64,000 nucleotides of DNA from DASWTL01 sp035575925 (GCA_035575925.1 DATLXK010000067.1:8799-72798); one strand, 5' to 3'; positions 27,815-37,234 are shown, numbered from the stretch's first letter. A program made the numbers and translations. The notes: generated by a model not told the origin, from the sequence alone.

Positions 27815-29077
27815 ATGCAGGTTTTTAAATTCGGGGGAGCTTCAGTTAAAGACGCTGCAGGCGTAAAAAATCTCGCTGGGATTATTGAACTTAATCAGGA
27901 TCAGAAGCTTCTGATAGTGGTCTCTGCGATGGGAAAAATCACTAACGCACTCGAAAAGTTAACCGAGGCATACGTAAACCGTGACCATAACGTACATCAA
28001 CTGTTTTCCGAAATTATAAACTACCATAATCTGATCATTCAGGATCTGTTTCCTGATAACTCCCACCCTGTTTATGATGATATAGCCAATGCGTTTGTTG
28101 AAATTGACTGGATGCTGGAAGATGAGCCGCCTGAAGATTATGACTTTAATTATGACCAGATCGTATCAATTGGCGAAATTATATCTACAAAGATTGTAAG
28201 TGCATATCTTAATTATAAGGGATTAAAAAACCAATGGATAGACGTCAGAAGTTTCATTCATACCGATAATACGTACCGGGAAGGGGTTGTGATTTGGGAT
28301 AGAACTTCCTCCAGTATACAAAATAGAATTCCCAAAATATTAGAAGATCAGTTTATTGTAACGCAGGGATTTCTTGGCGGAACTTCTGAAAACTTTACAA
28401 CAACCCTGGGACGCGAAGGATCAGACTATACCGCTGCTATTTTCGCCTCATGTTTAAATGCAGAAAATGTTACCATTTGGAAAGATGTGCCGGGTATATT
28501 AAATGCTGATCCGAAACTTTTTAATGAAACCAAAAAATACAATGAGCTACCCTATTCGGAAGCCCTGGAAATGACATTTTATGGTGCCTGCGTAATACAC
28601 CCTAAAACTATAAAACCTCTGCAAAACGCTAATATTCCGCTACATGTGCGCCCATTTATGGCGCCTGAGGAAACCGGCACAGTGGTCAGACAATCGGCTT
28701 CAATGAATGTAGAGCATCCTGCAATTATAGTTAAGCAAAATCAGGCGTTGGTTTCTATTGCCTCAAAAGACTATTCATTTATATCCGAGATCCATTTAAG
28801 TCAAATCTTTAAAGCATTTGCAGATTCTCATCTAAAGATTAATATGATGCAGGTTTCGGCGTTAAGCTTTTCCTTATGTTTCGATTGGGACGAAAGACGC
28901 TTTAAAAGGCTTTCAGAATTCCTTGATACCGATTTTAAGCTCCGATATAATTCCGGACTTGAACTTTTAACGGTACGTCATTACAAGCGAAATTTGCTTG
29001 ATGATATGGCAAAAGACAGAACGGTTCTGATTGAGCAGTTTAGCCGCAATACCGCGCAGTTGGTTGTAAGTAATTGA
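27815..29077 (+). CDS. lysC: Aspartate kinase
   Basis: A 420-aa kinase making aspartyl phosphate, the first step to Lys, Thr and Met. Start taken at 27815, because the family motif MQVFKFGGASVKDAAG must be N-terminal; the upstream in-frame ATG adds an unrelated 31 residues. Also seen: IVVSAMGKITNALE, TLGREGSDYTAAIFA and VTIWKDVPGILNADP. A C-terminal ACT region (NQALVSIASKDYSFI) would allow feedback control. The next gene starts with TTG inside its stop codon context. Confidence 0.93.
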   Translation: MQVFKFGGASVKDAAGVKNLAGIIELNQDQKLLIVVSAMGKITNALEKLTEAYVNRDHNVHQLFSEIINYHNLIIQDLFPDNSHPVYDDIANAFVEIDWMLEDEPPEDYDFNYDQIVSIGEIISTKIVSAYLNYKGLKNQWIDVRSFIHTDNTYREGVVIWDRTSSSIQNRIPKILEDQFIVTQGFLGGTSENFTTTLGREGSDYTAAIFASCLNAENVTIWKDVPGILNADPKLFNETKKYNELPYSEALEMTFYGACVIHPKTIKPLQNANIPLHVRPFMAPEETGTVVRQSASMNVEHPAIIVKQNQALVSIASKDYSFISEIHLSQIFKAFADSHLKINMMQVSALSFSLCFDWDERRFKRLSEFLDTDFKLRYNSGLELLTVRHYKRNLLDDMAKDRTVLIEQFSRNTAQLVVSN

Positions 29078-30249
29078 ACTCTGCAATTTTAGATCCCGAA
29101 GTACAAGATTTCATCAACCGGAATTTACAGGATGATGTTACCCGTATTCTTTTTAAAAAAAGTCCTTTCAAAGCAATTACAACTAAAGAACTGGCTGAAC
29201 AAATTGAAAGTAAATACAAATCTGAAAAAAAACTTCCTACCTGGTTTAACTCACCTGCCATATTCTATCCTCCTAAGATGTCCATAGAACAGGCCTCATC
29301 AGAACAAACGGCAAAATATAAATCTACCCTCATTAAAGGGGAAAAAGTGATAGATATTACCGGGGGCTTCGGGATTGATAGTTTCTATTTTTCAAAGATT
29401 GCTAAGGAGGTTGTTCATTGCGAACATAATATTGATCTTTCAGAAATTGCAGCTAACAATGCTGCTGTGCTTGGAGCGACGAATATTAAATTTGTGCCAA
29501 AAGATGGCATAAGCTATCTGTTGCAAACAAAAGAAAGTTTCGACACGATCTATATTGATCCTTCGCGGAGAGTGAATTCGCAAAAAGTGTTCAAACTGGC
29601 TGATTGCGAACCGGATGTGATCACATCCCTGGATATGTTGCTCAAAAAATGTTCAAGGATTTTAATTAAAACGTCTCCCCTTTTAGACATACAGGCGGGC
29701 ATGAATGAACTAAAGCAGGTAAGTGAAATACAAATAATAAGCTTAAAAAATGATTGCAAGGAATTATTGTGGATTCTTGATAAAGATGTGCCCGCCGCAA
29801 GCGTACAGTTAACCTGTATTACTTTAGAACCATTTAAAAAATATCGGTTTTCTTTAGCGGAAGAACGCGCTTTTAAGCTAAACGACTTTTCGTACCCGCT
29901 TAAATATCTGTATGAGCCTGATGTTGCATTACTTAAAGCAGGTTGCTTTAAATTGATTACCAGGGATTTTGGTCTTAAAAAATTGCATGTTAACACCCAT
30001 TTATACACTTCTGATCGTTTAAATCCGGCATTTATAGGGAGAACGTTCAGGGTAAAAAAAAAGTGGATATATAAAGATTTCCTTTCTTCAAATTCTGTTA
30101 TAAAAGCCAACATTATTTGCAGAAATTTTCCCTTACGTGTGGAAGAAGTAAAACGGAAGAGCAAGCTGAAAGACGGAGGTCAGGAATATCTGATATTCGC
30201 TACAGGACCGTTGGAGGAACTGCTGGTTTTACATTGCGAGCGGCTTTAA
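29074..30249 (+). CDS. Class I SAM methyltransferase with THUMP-like C-terminal domain
   Basis: 391 aa starting at TTG, overlapping the lysC stop by 4 bp (TTGA). Seen: the N-terminal helical part with KSPFKAITTKELAEQIESK, the SAM site VIDITGGFGIDSFYFS, HCEHNIDLSEIAANNA, and the catalytic-loop DPSRR in IYIDPSRRVN. The C-terminal RNA-binding THUMP-like half resembles PG_1098-type proteins. It probably methylates rRNA or tRNA; the target is unknown. Confidence 0.88.
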   Translation: MNSAILDPEVQDFINRNLQDDVTRILFKKSPFKAITTKELAEQIESKYKSEKKLPTWFNSPAIFYPPKMSIEQASSEQTAKYKSTLIKGEKVIDITGGFGIDSFYFSKIAKEVVHCEHNIDLSEIAANNAAVLGATNIKFVPKDGISYLLQTKESFDTIYIDPSRRVNSQKVFKLADCEPDVITSLDMLLKKCSRILIKTSPLLDIQAGMNELKQVSEIQIISLKNDCKELLWILDKDVPAASVQLTCITLEPFKKYRFSLAEERAFKLNDFSYPLKYLYEPDVALLKAGCFKLITRDFGLKKLHVNTHLYTSDRLNPAFIGRTFRVKKKWIYKDFLSSNSVIKANIICRNFPLRVEEVKRKSKLKDGGQEYLIFATGPLEELLVLHCERL

Positions 30250-30251
30250 AC

Positions 30252-30284
30252 AAAAAATTCCCCGCCAGTAAGCAGGGAAATTTT
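30252..30284. terminator. Hairpin between the methyltransferase and cold-shock genes
   Basis: Arms AAAATTCCCCGC and GCAGGGAAATTTT (one bulge) enclose a short loop, with A/T tracts on both sides. It separates two convergent genes. Confidence 0.7.
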
Positions 30285-30304
30285 AAATTTATGGTTAATA
30301 CAGT

Positions 30305-30502
30305 TTAAACTTTCCTCACCTGTATCGCCTGTAATCCTTTATTCCCTTCCTCAACTTCATATTCCACATCATCATTATCACGCAAGCCGTTTACGCCGCC
30401 TTCAACATCTTTAAAATGTACAAAGATATCCTGACCATCTTCTTGTACGATAAAACCATAACCTTTTTGGGTGTTAAACCATTTTACTTTTCCAGTTTTC
30501 AT
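30305..30502 (-). CDS. Cold-shock domain protein (CspA family)
   Basis: A 65-aa single-domain RNA chaperone. RNP1 appears as KGYGFI and RNP2 as DIFVHF, in the order MKTGKVKWFNTQKGYGF. It binds single-stranded RNA and DNA and keeps RNA unfolded in the cold or in growth. It is monocistronic. Confidence 0.96.
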   Translation of the reverse strand: MKTGKVKWFNTQKGYGFIVQEDGQDIFVHFKDVEGGVNGLRDNDDVEYEVEEGNKGLQAIQVRKV

Positions 30503-30597
30503 ATTCTTATTAGTATTAAATTCAGCTTTTACGCTGTTATTACAGGCCCACTTTTATAAGCCTGTATCAAATATATATGAAAAAAATTAAAAAGGTT

Positions 30598-31233
30598 TTA
30601 TTTATTTGGTTGAGGTGTCATACGTAAATACGGCTTGATCTCGCGAAACCCTTTTGGAAATTTTGCAGGAATATCCTCCGTTTTTATTGCAGGCACCACC
30701 ACCACATCTTCACCTTCTTTCCAGTCGGCAGGCGTAGCTACACTATAATTAGCTGTTAACTGTAATGAATCAATAACGCGTAATATTTCCTGAAAATTAC
30801 GTCCTGTAGATGCAGGATAAGTTATAATCAGCTTAATGGTTTTATCTGGTGCGATGACGAACAAAGAGCGCACTGTAACGGTAAGGGAAGCATTAGGATG
30901 GATCATATCATATGCTTCTGAGATCTTGCGGTCTTCATCAGCAATTAAAGGAAAATTAACCTCCACGTTTTGAGTTTCATTAATATCCTGTATCCAACCC
31001 TGATGTTTATCTACTGGATCAACACTTAATGCGATTACCTTAACATTTCGCTTATCAAATTCATCTTTTAATGATGCCGTTCTGCCTAATTCAGTAGTAC
31101 AAACGGGGGTATAATCTGCCGGATGTGAAAACAACACTACCCAGCTGTCTCCTGCGTATTCATAAAAATCCAGTTCACCCTGTGAAGTCTGGGCTCTGAA
31201 ATTGGGGGCTAAATCTCCTAAACGTAAGCTCAT
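30598..31233 (-). CDS. Peroxiredoxin, 1-Cys (Prx6) type
   Basis: A 211-aa peroxiredoxin that reduces peroxides. The peroxidatic cysteine is in HPADYTPVCTTELGR. The SVDPVDKHQGWIQDI, FPLIADEDRKISEAYDM and long C-terminal domain (DWKEGEDVVVVPAI) match the Prx6 group. The Cys/Thr/Arg set is present. Only this one catalytic cysteine is needed. Confidence 0.95.
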   Translation of the reverse strand: MSLRLGDLAPNFRAQTSQGELDFYEYAGDSWVVLFSHPADYTPVCTTELGRTASLKDEFDKRNVKVIALSVDPVDKHQGWIQDINETQNVEVNFPLIADEDRKISEAYDMIHPNASLTVTVRSLFVIAPDKTIKLIITYPASTGRNFQEILRVIDSLQLTANYSVATPADWKEGEDVVVVPAIKTEDIPAKFPKGFREIKPYLRMTPQPNK

Positions 31234-31272
31234 AATGATATTTTTTAATTATTATCTACTAAGTTAGTAGAA

Positions 31273-32190
31273 TTAATTTTCTAAAAGTGAAGCTTTTTTT
31301 AAAAATTGCGGTGGGGTGATATTTGAGCCCAGCACTTCATTCATTTTCCTGATGGTATAATCAGCCAGTATGGGTGTGTCTTTTTCATCATGCTGATGCA
31401 GGAAGAAATAAATAGATTTTAATCCGTGTTCCTGCCATGTTTTTAGCCTATCGATCCACTCATCAATACGATGATAATCTGTGGGATGCAAACCATTGCC
31501 TACAAAGCGAATAAATGCGTGTGGTGTTGGCATCTCCATATGTACACAATCTCTCCTGCCCGAAGCATCTGTAATCACAGCGCCTTTATTTAACTTATGA
31601 AGCAGATCAAAAAGATTTTTCCTTGCTGTCTCATCCGAAAACCATTCCGGGTGTCTAACTTCCGTAAAAAGGTCAAAATCCACAGGAAGAGCTTCCAGGT
31701 AAGATTTTAGGATTTCGAAATTCTTAGGGCCGAAATTATCGCTTAACTGCAAAAAACAAGGTCCAAGTGTAGCCCCCAGCTCTGATATATTTTCGAGGTA
31801 AGTAGAGGTTTCCTCATCAGCATTCTTTAATCTCTTCAGATGGCTGATTGACCTGATGATCTTGGGGAAAAACTTGAAATCACTCCGTGCATCCTCTGCC
31901 TTTTGCCGCCATCCCAGCATCTGTTCTTTGCGGGGCATTTGGTAAAATACGGCATTCAGCTCAATGCTGTTAAAGTGCTTTACATATTCATCCAGAAATT
32001 TAGCCTCTTTTGTCTTTTCAGGATAGATCATTCCCACCCATTCCTTCCGACCCCATTTGGCGCATCCGACATAAATTTCAGGCTTAGCTGTCGCTTTTGT
32101 ATTCAATACAGTCCTGGTCAATTCCGGATCAGCAGGTAATGTAAAATCTACATCAGTTAACTGGGTTAACGGTACTTTTCCGAAATCCAT
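31273..32190 (-). CDS. DUF72 family protein
   Basis: A 305-aa TIM-barrel-like protein of the DUF72/YecE family. Seen: EIYVGCAKWGRKEWVGMIYP, FNSIELNAVFYQMP, FKFFPKIIRSISHLKRL, LFTEVRHPEWF and YFFLHQHDEKDTP. The function is unknown, though the conserved pocket suggests an enzyme. It lies 40 bp from the peroxiredoxin gene on the same strand and could be co-transcribed. Confidence 0.9.
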   Translation of the reverse strand: MDFGKVPLTQLTDVDFTLPADPELTRTVLNTKATAKPEIYVGCAKWGRKEWVGMIYPEKTKEAKFLDEYVKHFNSIELNAVFYQMPRKEQMLGWRQKAEDARSDFKFFPKIIRSISHLKRLKNADEETSTYLENISELGATLGPCFLQLSDNFGPKNFEILKSYLEALPVDFDLFTEVRHPEWFSDETARKNLFDLLHKLNKGAVITDASGRRDCVHMEMPTPHAFIRFVGNGLHPTDYHRIDEWIDRLKTWQEHGLKSIYFFLHQHDEKDTPILADYTIRKMNEVLGSNITPPQFLKKASLLEN

Positions 32191-32364
32191 AGGAATTAAT
32201 TTAAATGATTGAATGACCTAAAAGTATGCTTTTTTCAAATCAGGATTTTATACATTGTTAATTTCTTTAAATTTTTCCATATCATTTTAAATATTCGATC
32301 ATCTTTTTAAATACCTGATTGTTCTGTATTAAAACTATATATTATTTTATTTTTAAACATATTG

Positions 32365-32372
32365 TATATTTG
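32365..32372 (+). promoter_or_regulatory. Probable -7 box and operator of the Panacea TA pair
   Basis: TATATTTG fits the Bacteroidota TAnnTTTG -7 consensus and lies 22 bp before the start codon. It sits inside an imperfect inverted repeat (TTGTAT ... ATACGAA) that the antitoxin's own HTH domain could bind. No good -33 TTTG was seen. This is an inference from position and consensus. Confidence 0.5.
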
Positions 32373-32393
32373 TAATACGAAATATAACCTGAT

Positions 32394-33197
32394 ATGAATA
32401 CAAACCTGTCACAAAAACAAATTGGCCGAAGGATAGCTGACCTTCGTAAAATGAAAGGGTTATCTCAGGAAGATCTGTCTAAAAGCATCGAAATATCACG
32501 CCCGTCCCTGGCACAGATAGAGCTTGGAAACCGTTGCGTTAATGTTCTGGAATTGCAAAGATTATCTATGGTATTAGGTTTTTCTTTGGATGACTTCATG
32601 TCTGAAGATTTTGCAGCTAATACAAATGCTGAAAGTAAAGCTGACATAAAATCAAAAACAACAAATGAACGCATTTCTGTACCTGTTTTAAAAATAAATA
32701 AGTTTAAGAATGTATTACTGTATATTTTAGAAAGATGCGCAGGCAAACCTAATATAGGAGAAACTGTACTTTATAAGCTGCTTTACTTTTCTGATTTCAA
32801 TTACTACGAATTATACGAGGAGCATTTAACAGGTGCTAAATACCGCAAGTTGCCTTTCGGGCCAGTTCCGCAAAAGTTAAATACTATTATTACTCAGATG
32901 ATGGAAAGCGGACAGATACAACGAATTAAAACTCAGTATTTTGATAAAATTCAAACCCGCTACATTCCGCTTACCAAAGCTGATTTAACTGAATTGAAAG
33001 CCAGTGAAAAGGAAGTTATCGATAAAGTTATCGAGCAATTGTCTGATTGGTCGGCTGCTGCAATAAGCCATTATTCCCATAAGGATATGCCATGGCTGGC
33101 TTCAAAGGAAGGAGAAGAAATAAATTATGAACTAGTTTTTTACAGAGATGCTCCCTTTTCTGTAAGAAACTATGGAGACGAAATGGAAGAGCAATGA
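32394..33197 (+). CDS. XRE-HTH plus Panacea (DUF4065) antitoxin
   Basis: A 267-aa antitoxin. Residues 1-65 form an XRE helix-turn-helix (LRKMKGLSQEDLSKSIEISR, LAQIELGNRCVNVLELQRL). Residues about 100-260 form the Panacea/SocA-like domain (ETVLYKLLYFSDFNYYELY, YRKLPFGPVPQKLN, AISHYSHKDMPW). Panacea-domain proteins neutralise many unrelated toxins. Its stop overlaps the toxin start by 4 bp. The HTH probably autoregulates the operon. Confidence 0.88.
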   Translation: MNTNLSQKQIGRRIADLRKMKGLSQEDLSKSIEISRPSLAQIELGNRCVNVLELQRLSMVLGFSLDDFMSEDFAANTNAESKADIKSKTTNERISVPVLKINKFKNVLLYILERCAGKPNIGETVLYKLLYFSDFNYYELYEEHLTGAKYRKLPFGPVPQKLNTIITQMMESGQIQRIKTQYFDKIQTRYIPLTKADLTELKASEKEVIDKVIEQLSDWSAAAISHYSHKDMPWLASKEGEEINYELVFYRDAPFSVRNYGDEMEEQ

Positions 33198-33538
33198 TCT
33201 TTGAAGAGCTTGGAGAGTTTAAAAAGGATTTGAAAAGTCTTTTAAAAAAATACAAAACACTGAATGATGATTTGGATGTAGTGAAAAAAGTGTTAAGTAC
33301 GGCACCGGATGAAAGACCGCCTTTTAGTTTTCGCATAGATAATCTTGGCCTGGAAACCTGCATTATTAAAGTAAAAAAAATTGCTTGTAAAGCATTAAAA
33401 GGGCGTGGTGTAAACTCAGGCTTACGATTGGTTTATGCACACTTTCAGGGGGAAAATAAAATAATTTTTATTGAACTTTACCATAAGAACGATAAAGAAA
33501 CTGAAGACAGACAAAGAGTTCTTGACAATTTTAAATAA
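33194..33538 (+). CDS. RelE-like toxin paired with Panacea antitoxin
   Basis: A 114-aa basic protein. FKKDLKSLLKKYKTLNDDLD at the start and the C-terminal RLVYAHFQGENKIIFIELYHKND resemble RelE/ParE-fold mRNA interferases. It is coupled to the antitoxin by a 4-bp overlap. The order is antitoxin first, as usual for these operons. A role as an mRNA- or ribosome-targeting toxin is inferred from fold resemblance and context. Confidence 0.78.
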   Translation: MIFEELGEFKKDLKSLLKKYKTLNDDLDVVKKVLSTAPDERPPFSFRIDNLGLETCIIKVKKIACKALKGRGVNSGLRLVYAHFQGENKIIFIELYHKNDKETEDRQRVLDNFK

Positions 33539-33584
33539 CAGCAATGTAGTCCGTATGTACCGCGGAATACTAAGCCCAACAAAA

Positions 33585-33606
33585 AGGGAACCGCTTCCGG
33601 TTCCCT
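33585..33606. terminator. Terminator between the TA pair and rplT
   Basis: Perfect 9-bp arms AGGGAACCG and CGGTTCCCT around a CTTC loop, flanked by A and T runs. It closes the convergent toxin gene and the translation-factor operon. Confidence 0.85.
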
Positions 33607-33630
33607 GTATATTTTTAGTAACTAAAAGTA

Positions 33631-33975
33631 TTACTTTACTGCTTCGATAATGGCCTTGAAAGCTGCCGGCTCATTCATAGCCAGATCCGCAAGAACTTTA
33701 CGGTTAATACCAATATCACTTTTAGTTAATTTACCCATTAACTGCGAGTAAGATAACCCGTGGTGACGTGCGCCTGCATTTATACGCTGAATCCACAAAG
33801 CCCTGAATTCCCTCTTTTTTGCTTTCCGGTCGCGGTAAGCATATTGCAAACCTTTTTCAACTGTGTTTTTCGCAACGGTATAAACCTTGCTTCTTGATCC
33901 CCAATAACCTTTGGCTAAATCTAAGATCTTTTTTCTTCTTCTTCTGGACGCTACTGAATTAACCGAACGTGGCAT
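33631..33975 (-). CDS. rplT: 50S ribosomal protein L20
   Basis: 114 aa, beginning MPRSVNSVASRRRRKKILDLAK, followed by the conserved RDRKAKKREFRALWIQRINA. L20 is an early 50S assembly protein. It is last in the thrS-infC-rpmI-rplT operon. Confidence 0.98.
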   Translation of the reverse strand: MPRSVNSVASRRRRKKILDLAKGYWGSRSKVYTVAKNTVEKGLQYAYRDRKAKKREFRALWIQRINAGARHHGLSYSQLMGKLTKSDIGINRKVLADLAMNEPAAFKAIIEAVK

Positions 33976-34097
33976 ATTTTTTTGTTTTTTGACAGACGGT
34001 GTCGTGTTTTACAACGAGCTTACAACCGAAAGCCTGGTTAAATATTTAATTAATTTATCCGTTTATCATGGGCTGGATAGGCCGCACATTGGGTTTC

Positions 34098-34298
34098 TTA
34101 CTTCCCGATACAAAGCATACGCTTTACATTACCCAGATCAGCATTAGAAACTAAACTGGTGTTACTTAAATTACGCTTGCGTTTTGTAGACATCTTGGTT
34201 AAGATGTGGCTCATGTATGCATTTTTACGTGCAATTTTACCTGTTCCAGTAAGCTTAAAACGCTTTTTAGCACTGGAATTGGTTTTCATCTTTGGCAT
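34098..34298 (-). CDS. rpmI: 50S ribosomal protein L35
   Basis: 66 aa, with the family start MPKMKTNSSAKKRFKLTGTG and KRKRNLSNTSLV. It lies between infC and rplT in the usual order. Confidence 0.97.
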   Translation of the reverse strand: MPKMKTNSSAKKRFKLTGTGKIARKNAYMSHILTKMSTKRKRNLSNTSLVSNADLGNVKRMLCIGK

Positions 34299-34362
34299 AA
34301 CTCTATTTTTTTACGATTTTTGATTTAGGATTTACGACTGAATTGTTTCAACGCAAATTTCT

Positions 34363-34944
34363 TTACTTTTTACCTGAAGATTTTGGCGCAACGGTAAGGA
34401 ACATTCGTTTTCCTTCCAGTTTCGGCAATTGTTCTACTTTTCCAACTTCTTCCAAAGCCTGAGCAAACTTTAATAAAAGAATCTCGCCCTGTTCTTTATA
34501 AACAATCGCTCTTCCTTTAAAATGCACATAGGCACGAACCTTTTCACCGCTTTCCAAAAAGCTGATTGCATGCTTCAGTTTAAACTGAAAATCATGATCA
34601 TTCGTATTAGGCCCGAAACGGATCTCTTTAATTACCGTTTGCTTTGCATTCGCCTTTATTTCTTTTAACTTTTTCTTCTGCTCGTATATAAACTTATTGT
34701 AATCAATAACTTTACAAACTGGCGGAGTTGCATTCGGTGATATCTCAACCAGATCAAGTTCCTGCTCATCGGCCATTGCCAATGCATCTTTGAGCGGATA
34801 TACCCCGGTTTCTATATTATCACCAACCAATCGCACTTCCTGTGCCCTGATATATTGATTAATATTATGCTCGGCCTCTTTCTTTTTAAACGGAGGTCTG
34901 GGGCCGCGGGGCCCTTTGTTAAAACCTGGTCTTCCTAATGCCAA
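34363..34944 (-). CDS. infC: Translation initiation factor IF-3
   Basis: The 193-aa factor keeps 30S subunits free and checks start codons. The N-domain begins INQYIRAQEVRLVGDN and the C-domain holds KEIRFGPNTNDHDFQFKLKHA. The in-frame start is TTG at 34944, 10 bp after the thrS stop, with no upstream ATG in frame. A non-ATG start agrees with IF-3 self-regulation known from E. coli (AUU there). An N-terminal Gly/Pro/Lys-rich stretch precedes the first conserved residues. Confidence 0.95.
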   Translation of the reverse strand: MALGRPGFNKGPRGPRPPFKKKEAEHNINQYIRAQEVRLVGDNIETGVYPLKDALAMADEQELDLVEISPNATPPVCKVIDYNKFIYEQKKKLKEIKANAKQTVIKEIRFGPNTNDHDFQFKLKHAISFLESGEKVRAYVHFKGRAIVYKEQGEILLLKFAQALEEVGKVEQLPKLEGKRMFLTVAPKSSGKK

Positions 34945-34954
34945 ATTAAAGTTG

Positions 34955-36880
34955 TTAAACGGTTATTTCTTTAATTAATTGATCTTCAAAATCTTTAACT
35001 GTCATAGTTCCCAAATCACCCTGGCCATGTTTCCTTACGGACACCATGTTTTCGTCCATTTCCTTTTCACCTATAACAATCATGTAAGGTATTTTCTTTA
35101 CTTCCGCGTCTCTTATCTTTCTGCCGATCTTCTCATCTCTCAAGTCAATCAGGCCGCGAATATCGGAATTATTAAGCGATTCCAAAAGTTTTTTTGCATA
35201 TTCTTCGTACTTCTCAGATATGGGAAGTATGATGAATTGCTCCGGCGAAAGCCACAATGGAAAGTTGCCTGCGCAATGTTCAATCAGCACGGCAACGAAT
35301 CGTTCCAACGATCCAAAAGGCGCTCTGTGTATCATAACGGGCCGATGCTTCTGATTATCACTGCCTGTGTATTCCAATTCAAAACGCTCCGGCAAATTAT
35401 AATCTACCTGAATAGTTCCCAATTGCCACTTGCGGCCAAGGGCATCTTTTACCATAAAATCCAGCTTAGGGCCGTAAAATGCCGCCTCACCTAATTCTAC
35501 AACAGTTTCAAGCCCTTTTTCTGCTGCTGCTTCTATAATAGCCTGTTCAGCGAGCTGCCAGTTTTCATCCGATCCTATGTACTTTACTTTATTCTCCGGA
35601 TCACGAAGGGATATCTGGGCCGTAAAATGGTCAAACCCAAGTGCTTTAAATACATACAGTACCAGGTCAATCACCTTTTTAAACTCGTCTTTTACCTGAT
35701 CGGGACGGCAAAATAAGTGTGCGTCATCCTGAGTAAACCCTCTTACCCGGGTCAGGCCGTGAAGTTCACCGCTTTGTTCATACCGGTAAACTGTTCCAAA
35801 CTCCGCAAAACGTACGGGAAGATCTTTATATGACCTGGGCTTAATTTTATATATCTCGCAATGGTGCGGGCAGTTCATCGGTTTCAGGAAAAACTCCTCT
35901 CCTTCCTGCGGGGTTTTTATCGGCTGAAAAGAGTCTGCGCCATACTTTTCATAATGGCCTGAAGTAACATACAGGTTTTTGTGCCCGATATGCGGGGTAA
36001 TCACCTGCTCGTATCCTGCCCGTGTTTGTGCACGCTGCAGGAAATTAACCAGTCGTTCCCGAAGCGCAGCACCTTTTGGAAGCCATAAAGGCAAACCCAT
36101 ACCTACTTTTTCAGAAAACGCAAAAAGCTCCAGTTCCTTTCCAAGTTTACGGTGATCGCGTTTTTTAGCTTCTTCAAGCACTTGCAGGTATTCAGTCAGC
36201 TCGCTTTGTTTTGGAAACGTTACCCCATAAATCCGGGTTAACTGCTTCCGTTTTTCATCGCCGCGCCAGTAAGCGCCTGCAACATTCATCAGTTTAACAG
36301 CCTTAATAAAACCTGTATTTGGAATATGCGGACCACGGCACAGATCCGTAAAGTTACCCTGTGTATAAAATGTTATTGATCCGTCAGGCAGGTCTTTAAG
36401 CAGATCCAGCTTATATTCATCGTCCTTTTCAGTAAAATATTCTATTGCATTTGCTTTAGAAACCGGTTTGCGAACAAATTCAGCTTTTGTCCTCGCCAGC
36501 TCGATGACCTTATCCTCGATCTGCTTAAAATTCTCCGAAGAAAATTCCCGTTCCCCAAAATCCACATCATAATAAAAACCTGTTTCAATTGCCGGGCCGA
36601 TACCAAATTTAGTTCCGGGATAAAGCGCCTCAAGTGCTTCAGCTAATAAATGTGCCGATGAATGCCAGAAGGTAGATTTACCCTGAGTATCATTCCACGT
36701 GAGTAGTTTTACACATGCATCGGCTTCTATGGCACGGTTGGCATCCCAAACCTCTCCGTTTACTTCGGCGCCTAATACGTTTCGTGCTAATCCTTCAGAA
36801 ATAGATTGTGCAATTTGCATGGATGAAATCCCCTTTTCGTATTCACGAACGGAACCATCAGGAAGAGTGATTTTAATCAT
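34955..36880 (-). CDS. thrS: Threonyl-tRNA synthetase
   Basis: 641 aa. TGS domain (MIKITLPDGSVREYEKGISS), editing domain (HSSAHLLAEALE), catalytic core with motif 2 (RFAEFGTVYRYEQSGELHGL, RVRGFTQDDAHLFC), then the anticodon-binding domain (DLRDEKIGRKIRDAEVKKIP). The HxxxH and C/H zinc ligands (MNCPHHCEIYK) are present. It heads the operon with infC, rpmI and rplT. Confidence 0.98.
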   Translation of the reverse strand: MIKITLPDGSVREYEKGISSMQIAQSISEGLARNVLGAEVNGEVWDANRAIEADACVKLLTWNDTQGKSTFWHSSAHLLAEALEALYPGTKFGIGPAIETGFYYDVDFGEREFSSENFKQIEDKVIELARTKAEFVRKPVSKANAIEYFTEKDDEYKLDLLKDLPDGSITFYTQGNFTDLCRGPHIPNTGFIKAVKLMNVAGAYWRGDEKRKQLTRIYGVTFPKQSELTEYLQVLEEAKKRDHRKLGKELELFAFSEKVGMGLPLWLPKGAALRERLVNFLQRAQTRAGYEQVITPHIGHKNLYVTSGHYEKYGADSFQPIKTPQEGEEFFLKPMNCPHHCEIYKIKPRSYKDLPVRFAEFGTVYRYEQSGELHGLTRVRGFTQDDAHLFCRPDQVKDEFKKVIDLVLYVFKALGFDHFTAQISLRDPENKVKYIGSDENWQLAEQAIIEAAAEKGLETVVELGEAAFYGPKLDFMVKDALGRKWQLGTIQVDYNLPERFELEYTGSDNQKHRPVMIHRAPFGSLERFVAVLIEHCAGNFPLWLSPEQFIILPISEKYEEYAKKLLESLNNSDIRGLIDLRDEKIGRKIRDAEVKKIPYMIVIGEKEMDENMVSVRKHGQGDLGTMTVKDFEDQLIKEITV

Positions 36881-37234
36881 CTACAACTATGATTTTTGCC
36901 TCTCGGCGATTGTTAATTATTCAGTTTACCAAATCACTTACAACGTGATTTCATTCGGGAAGCAAAATTATATTTTAAATCAGATTAAAACAGAGTTGAT
37001 TTAATAAAAACGAAACAGGCAGTTAAAAAATTTGAATTAATAATTGAATTGATTTAGAAGCAGGTTTTTGTACGGGATTTTGATAAAACCAATATCTGTC
37101 TGCTTAGCTCTTAATCAGATCCTTAAACACACAGCACACCAATTCAAAAAGTTTTAATTATTTCCTGGGGACATGAACAAAGGCGTAGCGGTCGTGCTTG
37201 AATTACCAAACAAAATTATTCAGCTAATCACTAA
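36881..37234. other. thrS upstream region with RAYT/REP remnant
   Basis: 354 bp without a gene. The part next to thrS must carry its promoter. At 37041-37105 a bulged inverted repeat is seen (AAGCAGGTTTT ... AAAACC ... CTGCTT). The right part (37121-37187) is a remnant of the tyrosine-transposase element described separately. Confidence 0.6.
37121..37187. mobile_element. Internal fragment of RAYT plus degenerate REP hairpin
   Basis: Bases 37121-37151 are identical over 31 nt to 39051-39081, inside the transposase gene. Bases 37164-37187 are a degenerate, inverted copy of the REP end sequence (GGGGACATGAACAAAGGCGT against GGGGACACGAACCAAGGCGT). The fragment has no open frame. It marks an older insertion. 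Confidence 0.8.

Noticed and set aside
36881..37120. T-box riboswitch before thrS
   Set aside because: No T-box consensus was seen, and such elements are not expected in Bacteroidota.
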